Of a DNA stretch of 64,000 nucleotides, positions 11,178 through 22,150 are shown in pieces. A program made the translations under genes and the position numbers. A model generated the notes under the pieces. That model saw nothing but the letters and a program-made list of their open reading frames with translations. It ran no database searches and was not told the origin of the DNA. The DNA comes from Muscardinus avellanarius (taxonomy: Eukaryota > Chordata > Mammalia > Rodentia > Gliridae). How positions within the stretch are numbered: position 1 is the stretch's first letter; each line of letters starts with the position of its first letter. The stretch lies in the NCBI GenBank assembly GCA_963383645.1, contig OY726559.1, positions 116,108,441 through 116,172,440 on the forward strand. Direction: 5' to 3'.

Positions 11178-11497
11178 CAGTACCAGGGATGGAACCCAGG
11201 GGCATTCTGCCTCCGAGCTACACCCCCTGCCCTACTTTTTATTCCTTATTTTGCAACAGGGTCTCACTGAGTCACAAAGAGCCTCTCTAAGTAGCTGAGG
11301 CTGTCCGCGAGCCGTCATCCTCCCAACTCAGCCTCCCAAATGCTGGGATTACAAGCGTGTGCCACCACGCCCGGCTCTTATTTTTTATTTTGAAACAAGG
11401 TCTCTCTCTAAGCTGCTGAGACTGGCCTCAAATCCATGGTCTTCCTGCCTCAGCCTCCCAAGCCCTGGAATGACAGGCGTGAGCCACTACACCCAAC
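11178..11497 (-). repeat. Two adjacent B1-ID SINE pieces
   Basis: A complete antisense SINE (11178-11376) followed by a second head fragment (11377-11497, ending GTGAGCCACTACACCCAACT). A further ID-like remnant precedes them at about 11073-11135. Confidence 0.82.
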
Positions 11498-11499
11498 TG

Positions 11500-12430
11500 G
11501 TTCTGCCTTCTCGAATGCACAGCACTCTACAGCCCTTATATAACTGGTTGGAGACACAGTAATTTAACTAAATAAAAAGCATATACACACTTTATGTACG
11601 TAAATATAAATATGTTTATTTATATATTTTATTTAAATATATTTAAATAAAACAGCTTTATTTAAATAAAAATGGTTTCATTTAAATGGAATTTTTTGTG
11701 AAGCCATGCCCGTTTCAGCTCTCCACAACTTCTTCAGCCAGCATCATTTAAGCTCCTTGTAAGGCCGGATAATGAAGACCGTGTGCAATGTCTACTTTAC
11801 CATAGTCAGTGTTTCTGCCTGGCAGGAATCTAAAGCCAGCAGCAGTCAGTTGCGAGGGGCACTCCAGGATGGACTGGGGAGGGCAGCTGGCTCACTGTAA
11901 TGACACTTCTTCAAGAGAAAGAGACATGACGACTTTGAAAGACTGTACCCAAAGAAAGAGGAGAGGAAGGCAGGCAGGCAGGCAGGCAGGTGGAGGAGAA
12001 GGAAAAGAAGGAATAGGAGGAAGGGAGGGAGGGAGGGAGGAGGGTGGGTTGGTTCTGCGTCTCCTGCCTGGCCTCTTGGGCTTGTAGGACAGCAATCACA
12101 TCCTTCTGGATTCCAAAGTCTCATGATCTAGTTAACTCCAGCCATTGACCACTTCAATCTACTTCCTTGTAGATGTGTGGGTGCCATTAGAGTCATAGAC
12201 CCAATCCCCCATACCATTAAAAGAAAAAGCAATAAATAGATACAAATACTGGGTTTCTAATTCCATGCAAGGGTTTTACCAACTCGAGGGCGACATCTAG
12301 AGGAATTACACAGGAACCACACACTTGACCTGACACTCCAAACCCACCCCTTTCCAATGGGGTCCCTTAGCCATGGGAAGGCAGTCTCCCAAAGCTAAGT
12401 CTTTTCCCAGTGGGAACCTCCCCGTGGCAC
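11500..12430. other. Intergenic with purine-rich tracts
   Basis: AT-rich (TTTAAATA)-like sequence at 11580-11690, then (GGCA)n at 11968-11990 and (GGGA)n at 12017-12040. No gene recognised. Confidence 0.5.
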
Positions 12431-12446
12431 TCCACCGGCTTTCTGA

Positions 12447-12490
12447 GGAAGGAAGGAAGGAAGGAAGGAAGGAAGGAAGGAAGGAAGGAA
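12447..12490 (+). repeat. (GGAA)n microsatellite
   Basis: About 11 tetranucleotide units. Confidence 0.95.
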
Positions 12491-12551
12491 CAAAATTGCC
12501 ACCAGACACCAGGACGAAAGAAAGAAACAAAAAAAGAAATAAAGAAGTGAA

Positions 12552-12552
12552 A

Positions 12553-12591
<39 letters not shown>

Positions 12592-12594
12592 ATA
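12552..12594 (+). repeat. (AAAT)n microsatellite
   Basis: About 11 AAAT units, probably the degenerate tail of a lost SINE. Confidence 0.93.
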
Positions 12595-12715
12595 GAAAGA
12601 AAGAACGAACCTGCCACTGGACATCAGGATCCTATTGCATTTTCTGGGGGATTTGATCAAGATATCTGCATTGATATCTGCATGTTTTTCTGACATTTAA
12701 AAATTGGTCCATTGG

Positions 12716-12829
12716 TTAGTGAGGCTCCCAGCAACTTAGTGAAACCCTGTTTCCAAATAAAATTTAAAAATAGGTCTGGGAGTATAACCCAGAGGTAGAA
12801 AGCCCCTGGGTTCCACCCTCAGTACCACC
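12716..12829 (+). repeat. B1-ID SINE, 5'-truncated
   Basis: Begins within the head (GTGAGGCTCCCAGCAACTTAG) and has the complete ID part ending CAGTACCACC. Confidence 0.85.
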
Positions 12830-12903
12830 AAAAACAAAACAAAAAGAAAAACAAAGATGTATGACTACAATGCACCAATAAAATTTTTTAAAATAAGAAG
12901 AAC

Positions 12904-13077
12904 CTGGGCATGGTGGAGCATGCTTGTAATCCCAGTACTCGGGAGGCTGAGACAGAAGGATCATGTGGGTTCAAAGCCAGCCTCAGCTACTTAGTGAGAG
13001 ACCCTGTCTCCAAATAAAAATAGATCTGGGAGTATAGCCCATAGACAGAAAGCCCCTGGGTTCCATCCCTAGTACCA
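12904..13077 (+). repeat. B1-ID SINE
   Basis: Complete copy from CTGGGCATGGTGG to CCCTAGTACC. Confidence 0.87.
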
Positions 13078-13148
13078 TACATTAAAAAAGAAAGAAATTG
13101 GTCTATATGCTACTTTCGGAAGAAAACGACTGAAGAGCAGATTTTAAA

Positions 13149-13640
13149 ATGGTCAATAGAAATAAGGGATTAGAGGTTTATAGCCAAATAGCAGAGCAAA
13201 ATCAAGAACAAACTCCCCACAAACCCAAAGCTCTTGGGGATCCCATACCCTTGGTCTTTCAAGAGGCTGTGGACTGGAATAAAATCCAGCAAAGTAAACA
13301 GGATTCAAATGAGCCCATCATATATTACTATGGATTAGCATAGGTTCGAGGCCAGCCTCAGCAACTTAGTGAGACCCTGTTTCCAAATCAAATAAAATCT
13401 AGTTGGGGATATAGCTCAGAGGTGGAAGCCCCTGGGTTCAATCCCCAGTATCACATCCATGAAAATGTATTACTAAATTATTTGGAAAAAAAAACTTTAA
13501 AACAACATTCTAAAATGGCAGAGACCATTTTCAAAAACTACCAAAATAACACTCCCTTAAATTCTTTTTTAAACGGATTCGATGACGACCTGGTTGTGTT
13601 GAAGACAGAAGTCCAGCTCCTCAACTACTGAACCCACACT
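13149..13640 (+). pseudogene. Endogenous retrovirus gag-like remnant
   Basis: Two short open stretches (13149-13343 and about 13460-13631) have retroviral capsid character: an acidic/aromatic stretch with WNKIQQSKQ and, further on, FLNGFDDDLV. They are separated by a SINE at 13341-13451. A degenerate nucleocapsid-like C...GHFK pattern occurs near 13825-13850. The plus-strand order agrees with the protease-like and RT-like pieces further right. Frame breaks and stops show it is dead. The weakest part of this ERV call. Confidence 0.4.
13341..13451 (+). repeat. B1-ID SINE, 5'-truncated, inside the ERV gag remnant
   Basis: GTTCGAGGCCAGCCTCAGC to GGTTCAATCCCCAGTA. Confidence 0.83.
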
Positions 13641-13955
13641 CTTGTCAATCTTTCATAGACTCTCACCCCCAAAAAGAGCAAGAAAGCAAGGTTTCAGAAT
13701 AATAAATTTACAATCTCAGCTGTTGAGTAGGCTGATAGGAACTGTTTGAAAACTGAGGCCTCTCAACAAGAAAGAGACAATTTTACTCAAGGAAAAAAAT
13801 CAAAAGGAAATCTGTTACAACTATACAATGCCAGGGCATTTTAAAGGGGAACTTAAGAAGCTCAAACTATACCAAGAAAAACAAGAAAGATAGATGGGGC
13901 TCTTCCGGGGAAATAGTATTCTCACTCATATTTTAGGGGAACTAAAAGTTGTTAC

Positions 13956-14137
13956 AGATGGCCACACATAATGACGCACTCCTGGTATTTAGGAGGCTGA
14001 GACAGGAGGATCACAGATTTGAGATCAGCCTCAGCAACTGAGGGAGACTCTATATTAAAATTAAAAAGAAATGTAAAGGGCCAGGGAGGGGGGAGCAGCT
14101 TAGAGATAGAATGCTCCAGGGTTCAATCCCTAGTACC
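13956..14137 (+). repeat. B1-ID SINE, diverged
   Basis: GGCCACACATAATGACGC head to GGTTCAATCCCTAGTACC tail; splits the ERV between nucleocapsid-like and protease-like parts. Confidence 0.8.
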
Positions 14138-14154
14138 TAAATAAATAAATAGTT

Positions 14155-14300
14155 GTTATAAATGGAGAACAGACAAGTGTGTTCATAGATACTGGAGCTA
14201 CTCTTTTCGGTTCTCAGCCCTGCTATATCAAACGGCCCTTCCCCAGAGTGATGAGCCAGTACAAATGGTGGGGTTTCTGATCAGTTTATGAATATACAAG
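14155..14300 (+). pseudogene. Endogenous retrovirus protease-like remnant
   Basis: An open stretch contains FIDTGATLF, the aspartic-protease active-site motif (D-T-G-A) with the usual hydrophobic flank. It lies between the gag-like remnant and the RT-like remnant, the expected retroviral order. It runs into a (GA)n tract and then the L1 insertion. Inactive. Confidence 0.55.
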
Positions 14301-14429
14301 CATCTCAACCCACGTAACTCAACTGGGAGTATCAGATGGTCTACGCGCTTTTATACTTGTTCTCAGCCCCTAAACACCCCTTTCGTACAGACTTTCTAGA
14401 AATGCATGACACACCAGCTCTTATCACAA

Positions 14430-14464
14430 AATGAGAGAGAGAGGGAGAGAGAGAGAGGGAGAGG

Positions 14465-14495
<31 letters not shown>

Positions 14496-14528
14496 GGAGG
14501 GAGAGAGGGAGGGAGGGAGGGAGGGAAG

Positions 14529-14583
<55 letters not shown>
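14430..14583 (+). repeat. (GA)n/(GGGA)n purine tract
   Basis: About 150 bp of GA interrupted by GGGA units. All reading frames through it are low-complexity artefacts. Confidence 0.95.
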
Positions 14584-14586
<3 letters not shown>

Positions 14587-14794
14587 TTTCTGTTTCTGGA
14601 AATGGGACCAAAGAAACAGACAGACAGACAAAGGTTAAGGGGAGATTCCAACCTCACAAAAGTTTTTCTGAGTCTAAACTGGTGACGATACCTATACTTT
14701 ATTACCAACTCTGCCAGATCATTTGTGGTTTAGGCCATCCACAGATACTATAAAAATGCTCCCAGCTGCCCCTATTAAAGTTTTACTACCTAAT

Positions 14795-14804
14795 ATAAAA
14801 TCCT
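14795..14804 (+). repeat. L1 target-site duplication, left copy
   Basis: ATAAAATCCT immediately before the L1 5' end; matches 21692-21701 exactly. Confidence 0.85.
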
Positions 14805-15886
14805 GGCGGAGCGGCCAGAGCCGCAGCGCGGATTGGGGGGAGCTGCAGAGTGGAGCGGCCTGCCGCGTAGCAGAACCGCCAGAGCGGCTGGAGGGACCAG
14901 ACCCGCGGTGCAGAGCAGCCGAAGCCGCGGTTCAGAGCAGCCGAGCAGAGCGGCCAGAACAGCCTGAGCAGCCAGAGCCGCAGCCCGGATTAGCTGGAGC
15001 GGCGGCGTGGAGTGGCCGGAGCCGCGGAGTGGAGCGGCTGGAGCGGCGGCGTGGAGTGGCCGGAGCCGCGGAGTGGAGCGGCCAGAGTAGCCGAGCAGAG
15101 CGGCCAGAACAGCCGGAGCGGAGTGGCCAGAACAGCCTGAGCAGCCAGAGTCGCGTCGCGGAACGGCCGGAGCGGCCGGAGTGGCCAGACCCGTGGTGCA
15201 GAGCAGCCAGAGCCGCGGCGCAGAGTGGCCGGAGCGGCGCGGCCTACATCTCCCCTAGCAGCACCAGGCTCCAGAGAGGAGGGAGACTCAAAACAGAGCT
15301 CAAATCCAGAGAGGAGGTACTTTGGCCTCGCGGCCTAGGACGCAGAAGCAGCGTCTTACTGCTGGCGGCAGCGGGAACATCTAAAGCTCCCAAGGGCCGG
15401 GCACAGCACAACTGGCAAGGACTCAGAGCGGAGTTCAAAACCAGAGAAGAAATACGCCGTGGCAGTGGTGTCAAATTGCCAGTGGCGGCAGCAGCGAATC
15501 CACCGAGTTCACTACAGCTCCATCAGCGCACTCAATAACCGTGAGTCAAATTGCGGCCCCTAGGGGAGAAATCCCAGTACTGCACTCCCAGGGACTTGCG
15601 CAGATAGTCTCCCTGGGTCGGAGATTTTAGCAGTGCAGCCCAGTGGGGGAGTGGCAGTGGCAGAGATATCATACCATAGTCACAACTCCCCACTGGAGAA
15701 CGCCCAACTTGGCACTCCCCACGGTCTAAGCAGCCTTAATTGACTCCCTGGATCTGAGACTTTGTGATACAACCCAGTTAAGGAGTAGTGGTGACTGAGA
15801 TACCACAGACACGAGATCCAGAGCATCTTAAGTGAACTTGTAGTGACTCAGGGAAGAACCCAGAGAAGGCACAAACTTCCAAAATC
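14805..15886 (+). promoter_or_regulatory. L1 5' UTR / internal promoter with GC-rich tandem repeats
   Basis: From 14805 to about 15245 the sequence is built of GAGCGGCCAGAGCCGCGG-like units, including an exact 44-bp tandem duplication (14994-15037 and 15038-15081). From about 15260 it aligns with the 5' UTR of the HAL1-like element (for example GGGAACATCTAAAGCTCCCA and GTGAGTCAAATTG), but the first 440 bp do not. This L1 therefore has a replaced, monomer-like promoter head. It contains a long open frame (14723-15538) that I regard as composition-driven. Confidence 0.75.
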
Positions 15887-16804
15887 ATGGGAAAGAGAAA
15901 TAACAATGGAGCAGTGAATGCCAACAACCCCTCACCATCAGAATCTGATAACACAGAAACCCAAAGATCTCTAGAAGATCAAATTAGGAAAATAACTTTA
16001 GAAATAATAGAGGACTTTCGAAAAGAATTTAGAGAGAGTCAAAAAGAGATAAAGGATGCAATTAATGAAGTAAAGGCCTCAATTCAAAGTATAAACAACA
16101 GATTAGACCACATGGAGAATAGAATCTCGCTTCTTGAAGATGATCATTCTAAAAATGAACGCATAGTTTCTAATTTAGAAAAAAAAACCCGACAGCAGGA
16201 ATCTGACATTGAAGAAATATGGGCCCATTTCAAGAGAGCTAACCTAAGAATAATTGGAATAGAGGAGGGAAAAGAAGGTGAAACCAAAGGGATCAACAAT
16301 CTCTTCAAGGAAGTAATAGCAGAAAATTTTCCAAACATAGAGCAAGAGGTCGATACACAGGTCCAGGAAACTTATAGAACTCCCTTTAGACAGGATCAGA
16401 GAAGAGGATCCCCACGCCACATAATTGTCAAAATGACTAATGTGGAAGCCAAGGAGAGAATCTTAAAGGCAACAAAAACAAAAGGCCATGTGACATACAG
16501 AGGCAAACCAATTAGAATCACTCCAGACTTCCCAAACCAAGTTATGAAAGCCAGAAGGGCTTGGAGTAACATATTCCAAACTCTGAAAGAAAACAACTTC
16601 CAGCCAAAAATTTCCTACCCAGCAAAACTATCCATCAAATTAGATGGGGAAATAAGAAGCTTCCATGACAAACAGCAACTGAAGGAATTTATGTCTTCAA
16701 AACCAGCGCTAGAGAAAATACTCAAGGAGATTAACTGCAAAGAGGAAATGGGTAATACACGCCAGAACCAAAGAAACAAGAATTCCCATCCAGCAGACAA
16801 CTAA
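15887..16804 (+). CDS. L1 ORF1 protein (305 aa)
   Basis: Trimeric RNA-binding chaperone of the L1 ribonucleoprotein. Start MGKRNNNG. A hydrophilic N-terminus and long coiled coil (about residues 60-120, heptads around NRLDHMENRISLLEDD) precede the RRM (LRIIGIEEG, about residue 133) and the C-terminal domain with RRGSPRHIIVKM and the basic PDFPNQVMKARR segment. No stop or frameshift. The 45-bp gap to ORF2 is typical of the L1 bicistronic layout. Same length as the ORF1 at 6073-6990. Confidence 0.95.
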   Translation: MGKRNNNGAVNANNPSPSESDNTETQRSLEDQIRKITLEIIEDFRKEFRESQKEIKDAINEVKASIQSINNRLDHMENRISLLEDDHSKNERIVSNLEKKTRQQESDIEEIWAHFKRANLRIIGIEEGKEGETKGINNLFKEVIAENFPNIEQEVDTQVQETYRTPFRQDQRRGSPRHIIVKMTNVEAKERILKATKTKGHVTYRGKPIRITPDFPNQVMKARRAWSNIFQTLKENNFQPKISYPAKLSIKLDGEIRSFHDKQQLKEFMSSKPALEKILKEINCKEEMGNTRQNQRNKNSHPADN

Positions 16805-16849
16805 GCAAAGAAGAATAAACAGTATCTTAAACAGAAATAAGATCTTAAC

Positions 16850-19800
16850 ATGTTGGGAATTAAAAATTATCTCTCTATAATCACACTGAATGTAAACGGC
16901 CTCAACTCCCCAATAAAAAGACATAAAGTGGCAAAATGGATTAAAAGCCAGAATCCATCCATCTGCTGCTTACAAGAAACACACCTTACAAGTAAAGATA
17001 GGAACAAACTCAAGGTAAAGGGCTGGAGCAAGGTAATCCATGCTAATGGCACTCGAAGACAAGCAGGATTAGCAACTATGATATCAGACAAGTTAGACTT
17101 CAAACCCAAACTTATTAGAAGAGACAAAGAAGGTCACATCTTACTGGTAAAAGGAATAGTCCAGCAAGAGGAAATAACAATAATCAACATCTATGCCCCA
17201 AACATAGGGGCAGCTACTTTCATAAATCAAACTCTTTGTGATATGAAGTCACACATAAATCCCAACACAATAATACTGGGAGACTTCAACACACCTCTCA
17301 CAATACTAGACCGATCGTCCAGACAAAGGGTCAGTAAAGATGTCTCAGAACTAAAGAACACCATTAACCGAATGGACCTGTTGGACACATATAGAATATT
17401 TCACCCAACTACAGCAGAGTTTACATTTTTCTCAGCTGCTCATGGAACCTTCTCCAAAATAGATCACATCCTGGGACACAAAATGAGCACTAGCAAATTT
17501 AAAAAATGTTACATACTTCCCTGTGTCATTTCAGACCATAATGGAATGAAACTAGAAATCAACTATAAGAAGACCCAGAAAAACAACATAAACATGTGGA
17601 GACTGAACACCACACTTCTGAATGAAGAATGGGTCATAGAAGATGTAAGAGGTGAAATCAAGAAATTTCTAGAAACAAATGAAAATAAAGAAACAACATA
17701 TCAAAACCTCTGGGACACTTTGAAGGCAGTATTAAGAGGAAAATTTATAGCACTGAGTGCTCACATAAGAAAAATAGAAAATCTTCAAATAAATAGCCTT
17801 ATGACACACCTCAAAGCCCTTGAAAAGCAGGAACAATTGAACCCCAAAGCCAGCAGAAGACGGGAAATTATTAAAATTAGAGCAGAAATTAACGAAATAG
17901 AGAATAAAAAAACAATACAGAAAATCAACAAAACCAAAAGCTGGTTTCTTGAAAAAATTAACAAGATTGATAAACCACTAGCCAACCTAACTAAAAAAAA
18001 GAGAGAGTCAACCCAAATTATGAAGATAAGGGATGAAAAAGGAGACATTACTACTGACAGCGTAGAAATCCAGAGGATTATCAGAAACTACTTTGAAAAA
18101 CTATACTCCAACAAAATGGAAAATCTGGAGGAAATCGACAACTTCCTAGATAAATACAACCTTCCTAAACTGAGTCAAGAAGATATAGAACACTTAAACC
18201 AACCAATAACAATCAAAGAGATTGAAATAGCAATAAAGAGCCTACCATCAAAGAAAAGCCCAGGACCAGATGGTTTCCCAAGTGAATTCTATAAAACCTT
18301 TATAGGAGAACTAATCCCAATACTACTCAAACTATTTCGGGAAATAGAAAAAACCGGGACTCTCCCAAATACATTCTATGAAGCCAACATCACACTAATA
18401 CCCAAACCGAATAAAGACAGTTCAAGGAAGGAAAACTACAGGCCTATATCTCTGATGAACTTGGATGCAAAACTATTAAACAAAATACTAGCAACACGCA
18501 TTCAAAACCACATCAAGAAAATCATTCACCATGACCAGGTAGGGTTCATCCCAGGGATGCAAGGCTGGTTCAATATACGAAAATCAATCCATGTAATTCA
18601 TCATATAAACAGAATCAAAGACAAAAACCACATGATCATCTCAATAGATGCTGAAAAAGCATTTGATAAAATTCAACATCCATTTATGATAAAAACACTG
18701 CAGAGAATTGGAATAGAAGGAATATATCTCAACATTATTAAGGCAATCTACAATAAGCCCACTGCCAACATCATATTAAATGGGGAAAAACTTCAAGAAT
18801 TCCCCCTAAAAACTGGAATGAGACAAGGATGTCCACTATCACCACTTCTCTTCAATATAGTACTAGAGACTCTAGCCAGAGCAATAAGGCAAGAAAAGGA
18901 AATCAAAGGAGTACAAATAGGAAAAGAAGAACTTAAGCTTTCACTATTTTCAGATGACATGATACTATATTTAGAAAACCCAACAAACTCAACCAAAAGG
19001 CTTATAGAACTGATCAACAAATTCAGCAAAGTATCTGGATACAAAATCAATCTTAAAAAATCAGAAGCTTTCCTGTACACCAACCATAAATCCACTGAAA
19101 AAGAAATTCAGAAAACACTTCCACTCAGGATCTCCCACAAAAAAATAAAATACCTAGGAATAAACTTGACCAAGGAGGTAAAAGATCTCTACAAAGAAAA
19201 TTATAAAACACTGAAAAAAGAAATCGAAGAAGATCTTAGAAGATGGAAAGACCTTCCATGTTCATGGATTGGCAGAATAAATATCATTAAAATGGCCATC
19301 CTCCCAAAAGTGATCTACAGATTTAATGCAATGCCCATTAAACTACCAAGATCATTCCTCACAGACATAGAAAAATCAGTCCTTAAATTTATCTGGAATA
19401 ACAAAAAGCCCAGAATAGCCAAGGTAGTTCTCAGCAACAAAAACCATGCAGGAGGAATCACAATACCTGACTTTAAACTATACTACAAAGCCATTGTAAT
19501 AAAAACAGCATGGTACTGGCAAAAGAACAGATATATAGACCAGTGGAGCAGAATAGAAGACCCAGAAACAAGTCCACACACTTTCAGCCAATTGATTTTT
19601 GACAAAGAGGCCAAAAACATACACTGGAAAAAAGATAGCCTCTTCAACAAATGGTGTTGGCAAAACTGGTTAACCATATGCAGAAAATTGGATGTCAATC
19701 CCACTTTTTCACCCTGTACAAAAGTCAACTCACGATGGATCAAAGACTTGGAAATTAAACCAGAGACTTTGAAGCTCCTTGAAGAGGGCATAGGTCCAAC

Positions 19801-20677
19801 ACTACAACACATAGGCACAGACAAACATTTCCTCAACAAGACCCCAAAGGCACAGCAAATTAAAAGGAGAATCAATACATGGGATTGCATGAAACTGAAG
19901 AGCTTCTGTTCAGCAAAGGAAACTATCAAGAATCTCAATCGAGAGCCAACAGAATGGGAGAAGATTTTTGCCACCTACACCACTGATAGAGGACTAATAT
20001 CTAGAATATACAGAGAACTCAAGAAACTCAACACTAAGAAAACAAAACATCCAATAACAAAATGGGCAAATGAACTAAATAGACACTTCACAAAAGAAGA
20101 AATTCAAATGGCCAATAAATGCATGAAAAAATGCTCAACATCACTGGCAATCAGAGAGATGCAAATCAAAACTACCCTGAGATTTCACCTAACTCCAACT
20201 AGAATGGCCATCATTCAAAACACAAACAACAACAGATGCTGGCGAGGATGTGGAGAAGTGGGAACTCTAAGACATTGTTGGTGGGATTGCAAATTAGTGC
20301 AACCACTTTGGAAAACAGTATGGAGAATCCTCAGAAGAATGGGAACAAATCTACCATTTGATCCAGCAATACCACTGTTGGGTATCTACCCAAAAGAAAA
20401 GAAACCAAACTACCAAACTAATCCATGTGTATCTATGTTCATAGCTGCACAATTCACCATAGCCAAACTATGGAACCAGCCAAGATGTCCATCAACAGAC
20501 GAATGGATTACAAAACTGTGGGATATGTACACAATGGAATTTTACTCAGCCATCAAAAAAAACTCAATTACATCATTTTCAGGGAAATGGATGGAACTGG
20601 AGGACATTATGCTAAGTGAGATTAGTCAGGCACAAAAAATAAGAAATCAGATGCTTTCCCTAATTTGTGAGAGTTAG
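16850..20677 (+). CDS. L1 ORF2 protein: endonuclease-reverse transcriptase (1275 aa)
   Basis: Nicks target DNA and reverse-transcribes L1 RNA at the nick (target-primed reverse transcription). The endonuclease residues fall at the same numbers as in human L1: N14, E43, D145 and the SDH triad ending H230. The reverse transcriptase active site reads F-S-D-D at 700-703 instead of the usual F-A-D-D; both aspartates (702, 703) are retained. The Cys-rich C-terminal knuckle is present ([14 protein letters not shown], then C). The length equals human ORF2p. No frame break was found, so it is plausibly active. Confidence 0.95.
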   Translation: MLGIKNYLSIITLNVNGLNSPIKRHKVAKWIKSQNPSICCLQETHLTSKDRNKLKVKGWSKVIHANGTRRQAGLATMISDKLDFKPKLIRRDKEGHILLVKGIVQQEEITIINIYAPNIGAATFINQTLCDMKSHINPNTIILGDFNTPLTILDRSSRQRVSKDVSELKNTINRMDLLDTYRIFHPTTAEFTFFSAAHGTFSKIDHILGHKMSTSKFKKCYILPCVISDHNGMKLEINYKKTQKNNINMWRLNTTLLNEEWVIEDVRGEIKKFLETNENKETTYQNLWDTLKAVLRGKFIALSAHIRKIENLQINSLMTHLKALEKQEQLNPKASRRREIIKIRAEINEIENKKTIQKINKTKSWFLEKINKIDKPLANLTKKKRESTQIMKIRDEKGDITTDSVEIQRIIRNYFEKLYSNKMENLEEIDNFLDKYNLPKLSQEDIEHLNQPITIKEIEIAIKSLPSKKSPGPDGFPSEFYKTFIGELIPILLKLFREIEKTGTLPNTFYEANITLIPKPNKDSSRKENYRPISLMNLDAKLLNKILATRIQNHIKKIIHHDQVGFIPGMQGWFNIRKSIHVIHHINRIKDKNHMIISIDAEKAFDKIQHPFMIKTLQRIGIEGIYLNIIKAIYNKPTANIILNGEKLQEFPLKTGMRQGCPLSPLLFNIVLETLARAIRQEKEIKGVQIGKEELKLSLFSDDMILYLENPTNSTKRLIELINKFSKVSGYKINLKKSEAFLYTNHKSTEKEIQKTLPLRISHKKIKYLGINLTKEVKDLYKENYKTLKKEIEEDLRRWKDLPCSWIGRINIIKMAILPKVIYRFNAMPIKLPRSFLTDIEKSVLKFIWNNKKPRIAKVVLSNKNHAGGITIPDFKLYYKAIVIKTAWYWQKNRYIDQWSRIEDPETSPHTFSQLIFDKEAKNIHWKKDSLFNKWCWQNWLTICRKLDVNPTFSPCTKVNSRWIKDLEIKPETLKLLEEGIGPTLQHIGTDKHFLNKTPKAQQIKRRINTWDCMKLKSFCSAKETIKNLNREPTEWEKIFATYTTDRGLISRIYRELKKLNTKKTKHPITKWANELNRHFTKEEIQMANKCMKKCSTSLAIREMQIKTTLRFHLTPTRMAIIQNTNNNRCWRGCGEVGTLRHCWWDCKLVQPLWKTVWRILRRMGTNLPFDPAIPLLGIYPKEKKPNYQTNPCVSMFIAAQFTIAKLWNQPRCPSTDEWITKLWDMYTMEFYSAIKKNSITSFSGKWMELEDIMLSEISQAQKIRNQMLSLICES

Positions 20678-21691
20678 GGAGAAATGGGTCATAGGAGGAA
20701 CTCTTGGAAGAGGATCAGTAACTTTTAACTCTGTTTACATTGTCTTTGGATATACAATATTTTTTTTTATTTTTTAGGGAGTTTATTTACCCTTTTGTTG
20801 CCTATGCCATTGAAATCATATCCAAGAAATCACTTCCAATTTCAATGTTGTGAGGTTTTATGACCCAGATTTTCTTCTAAAAGCTTATAGTATTAAGATT
20901 TATATCTAGGTCTTTTATCTATTTTGAGTTAATATTTGTATATGTGTTAAGTAAGGGTCCAATTTTATTCTTTTCCATGTAATTATTATTTTTCAACAAT
21001 ATTTAGTTAAAAGACTAGTATTTCCTCCACCAAAAATTCATGGAAACCTTGTCAAAAATAACTTGACAATGTATGGAAGAATTTATCTCTAGGCTTTTAT
21101 TTAGCTCCAATGGTTTATATATCTGCCTTTAGAACAGTACTATACTGTTTCAATTATTGTAGCTTTATATGGTTTGAAATCAGAAAATATACATCTTCTA
21201 GCTTTGTTCTTCTTTGAGATTGTTTTGGGTATCTAGTGTCCATATTCCATATCAGGATAGATTTTTTCTGAAAAATAAATAAATAAATGTATGATAGTTT
21301 TACCTAAAAAAAAAAAAAAAGAAAAAAATAGTCTCTGGTAAGAAAGAAAGCAAAAAGAAATATTGAAATTGAAATGTTATCTTTAAGGCATCAAGAGTTT
21401 GGTACCAGACAAATGAAACTGTTATGTGAGATTATCAATGTTAATATTGTATAAATTGCTATAATACTAGATGTCAACCACTAAGCCAAGCATGGGAAGG
21501 AGGGATGGGGAGGGAATGGGGTGGGGATCGGGTAGGGGCTAACTGGGCGATATGTGCATGTATGTCTACAAAAGTATTTTCTTTATACCACTATAATGTA
21601 TGAATACATTGCACCAATAAAAAATAAATTAATAAAAAAAATAAATAAATTAAAAAAAAGATAAAAAAAATAAAATAAAAAATAAAAAAAA
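20678..21691 (+). other. L1 3' UTR with antisense ORF2 segment, G-rich tract and tail
   Basis: Three parts are visible. At 20715-21260 the reverse complement is a diverged L1 ORF2 segment corresponding to roughly 19455-19985 of this element. At 21494-21539 is a G-rich polypurine tract (GGGAAGGAGGGATGGGGAGG...), a known L1 3' UTR feature able to form G-quadruplexes. At 21610-21691 is the AATAAA-containing A-rich tail. The same arrangement is in the HAL1-like element. Confidence 0.8.
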
Positions 21692-21701
21692 ATAAAATCC
21701 T
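21692..21701 (+). repeat. L1 target-site duplication, right copy
   Basis: ATAAAATCCT directly after the A-rich tail. Confidence 0.85.
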
Positions 21702-22150
21702 ACCCTCTAAAATCAGCAGCTAGTATAGTAACTAGACCAATAACAAAGGACCGTGTGTAGAAAGCCCTACTTTTCCCTTGCACTAGGCCTTATGACACTA
21801 CAATCCTTCCAGTGTGCAAACAAAATGGGAAGCAGTGGCGCTTTGTTCAAGATCTGAGAGCGGTCGGCACTATTATAACCCCTAGTCATCCAGCAGTGCC
21901 CAACCAACCCTTTTATTCTCCTTTGACACTGGAACCAAAGCTCTCACAGCTGCTGAGCGGCGCGGTGCTTTCTTTAGCGTTCTGATAGATCCAGTAGCTC
22001 CTATCTGTTTGACCTGACCTGAAACCGCCATCGGCATCCTGGGCATGTTCTATTCCAAGGAGTTACCGAAAGCCCCATTTACATTCTTCAAATCTTGAAA
22101 TCTGATCTAGCAGATCTGAATCAGAACAGCTAAAATGAATCCATCATGTA
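21702..22150 (+). pseudogene. Endogenous retrovirus reverse-transcriptase remnant
   Basis: Conceptual translation of about 21810-22110 gives WRFVQDLRAV followed by a Pro-rich HPAVPN motif and further pieces of the retroviral RT fingers/palm, with several stops and frame changes. It directly continues the ERV broken by the L1 at 14805-21691. A weaker pol-like piece may persist at about 22670-22800. No LTR of this element was recognised, so its limits are unknown. Class I (ERV1-like) is the likeliest assignment. Confidence 0.6.

Larger units (their letters stand above)
14805..21691 (+). mobile_element. Full-length L1 retrotransposon, both ORFs open
   Basis: About 6.9 kb: GC-rich 5' UTR (14805-15886), ORF1 (15887-16804), 45-bp spacer, ORF2 (16850-20677), 3' UTR and A-rich tail to 21691. 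Flanked by the 10-bp target-site duplication ATAAAATCCT (14795-14804 and 21692-21701). Open reading frames, catalytic residues and exact TSD show a recent insertion that could be mobilisation-competent. It landed within an older ERV, between the protease-like and RT-like parts. Confidence 0.95.

Noticed and set aside
14431..14685. Arg/Glu-rich and Ser/Leu-rich frames over microsatellites (also at 8035, 27227, 31867, 62112)
   Set aside because: Translations of GA, CT, GAAA and GGGAA repeats; not genes.
14723..15538. 271-codon open frame across the L1 5' UTR, reminiscent of an L1 ORF0
   Set aside because: It begins in ERV flank before the L1 boundary at 14805 and its sequence is repeat- and GC-driven (Arg/Pro/Glu/Gly/Ala-rich). 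Primate ORF0 is antisense; this one is sense. No independent support.
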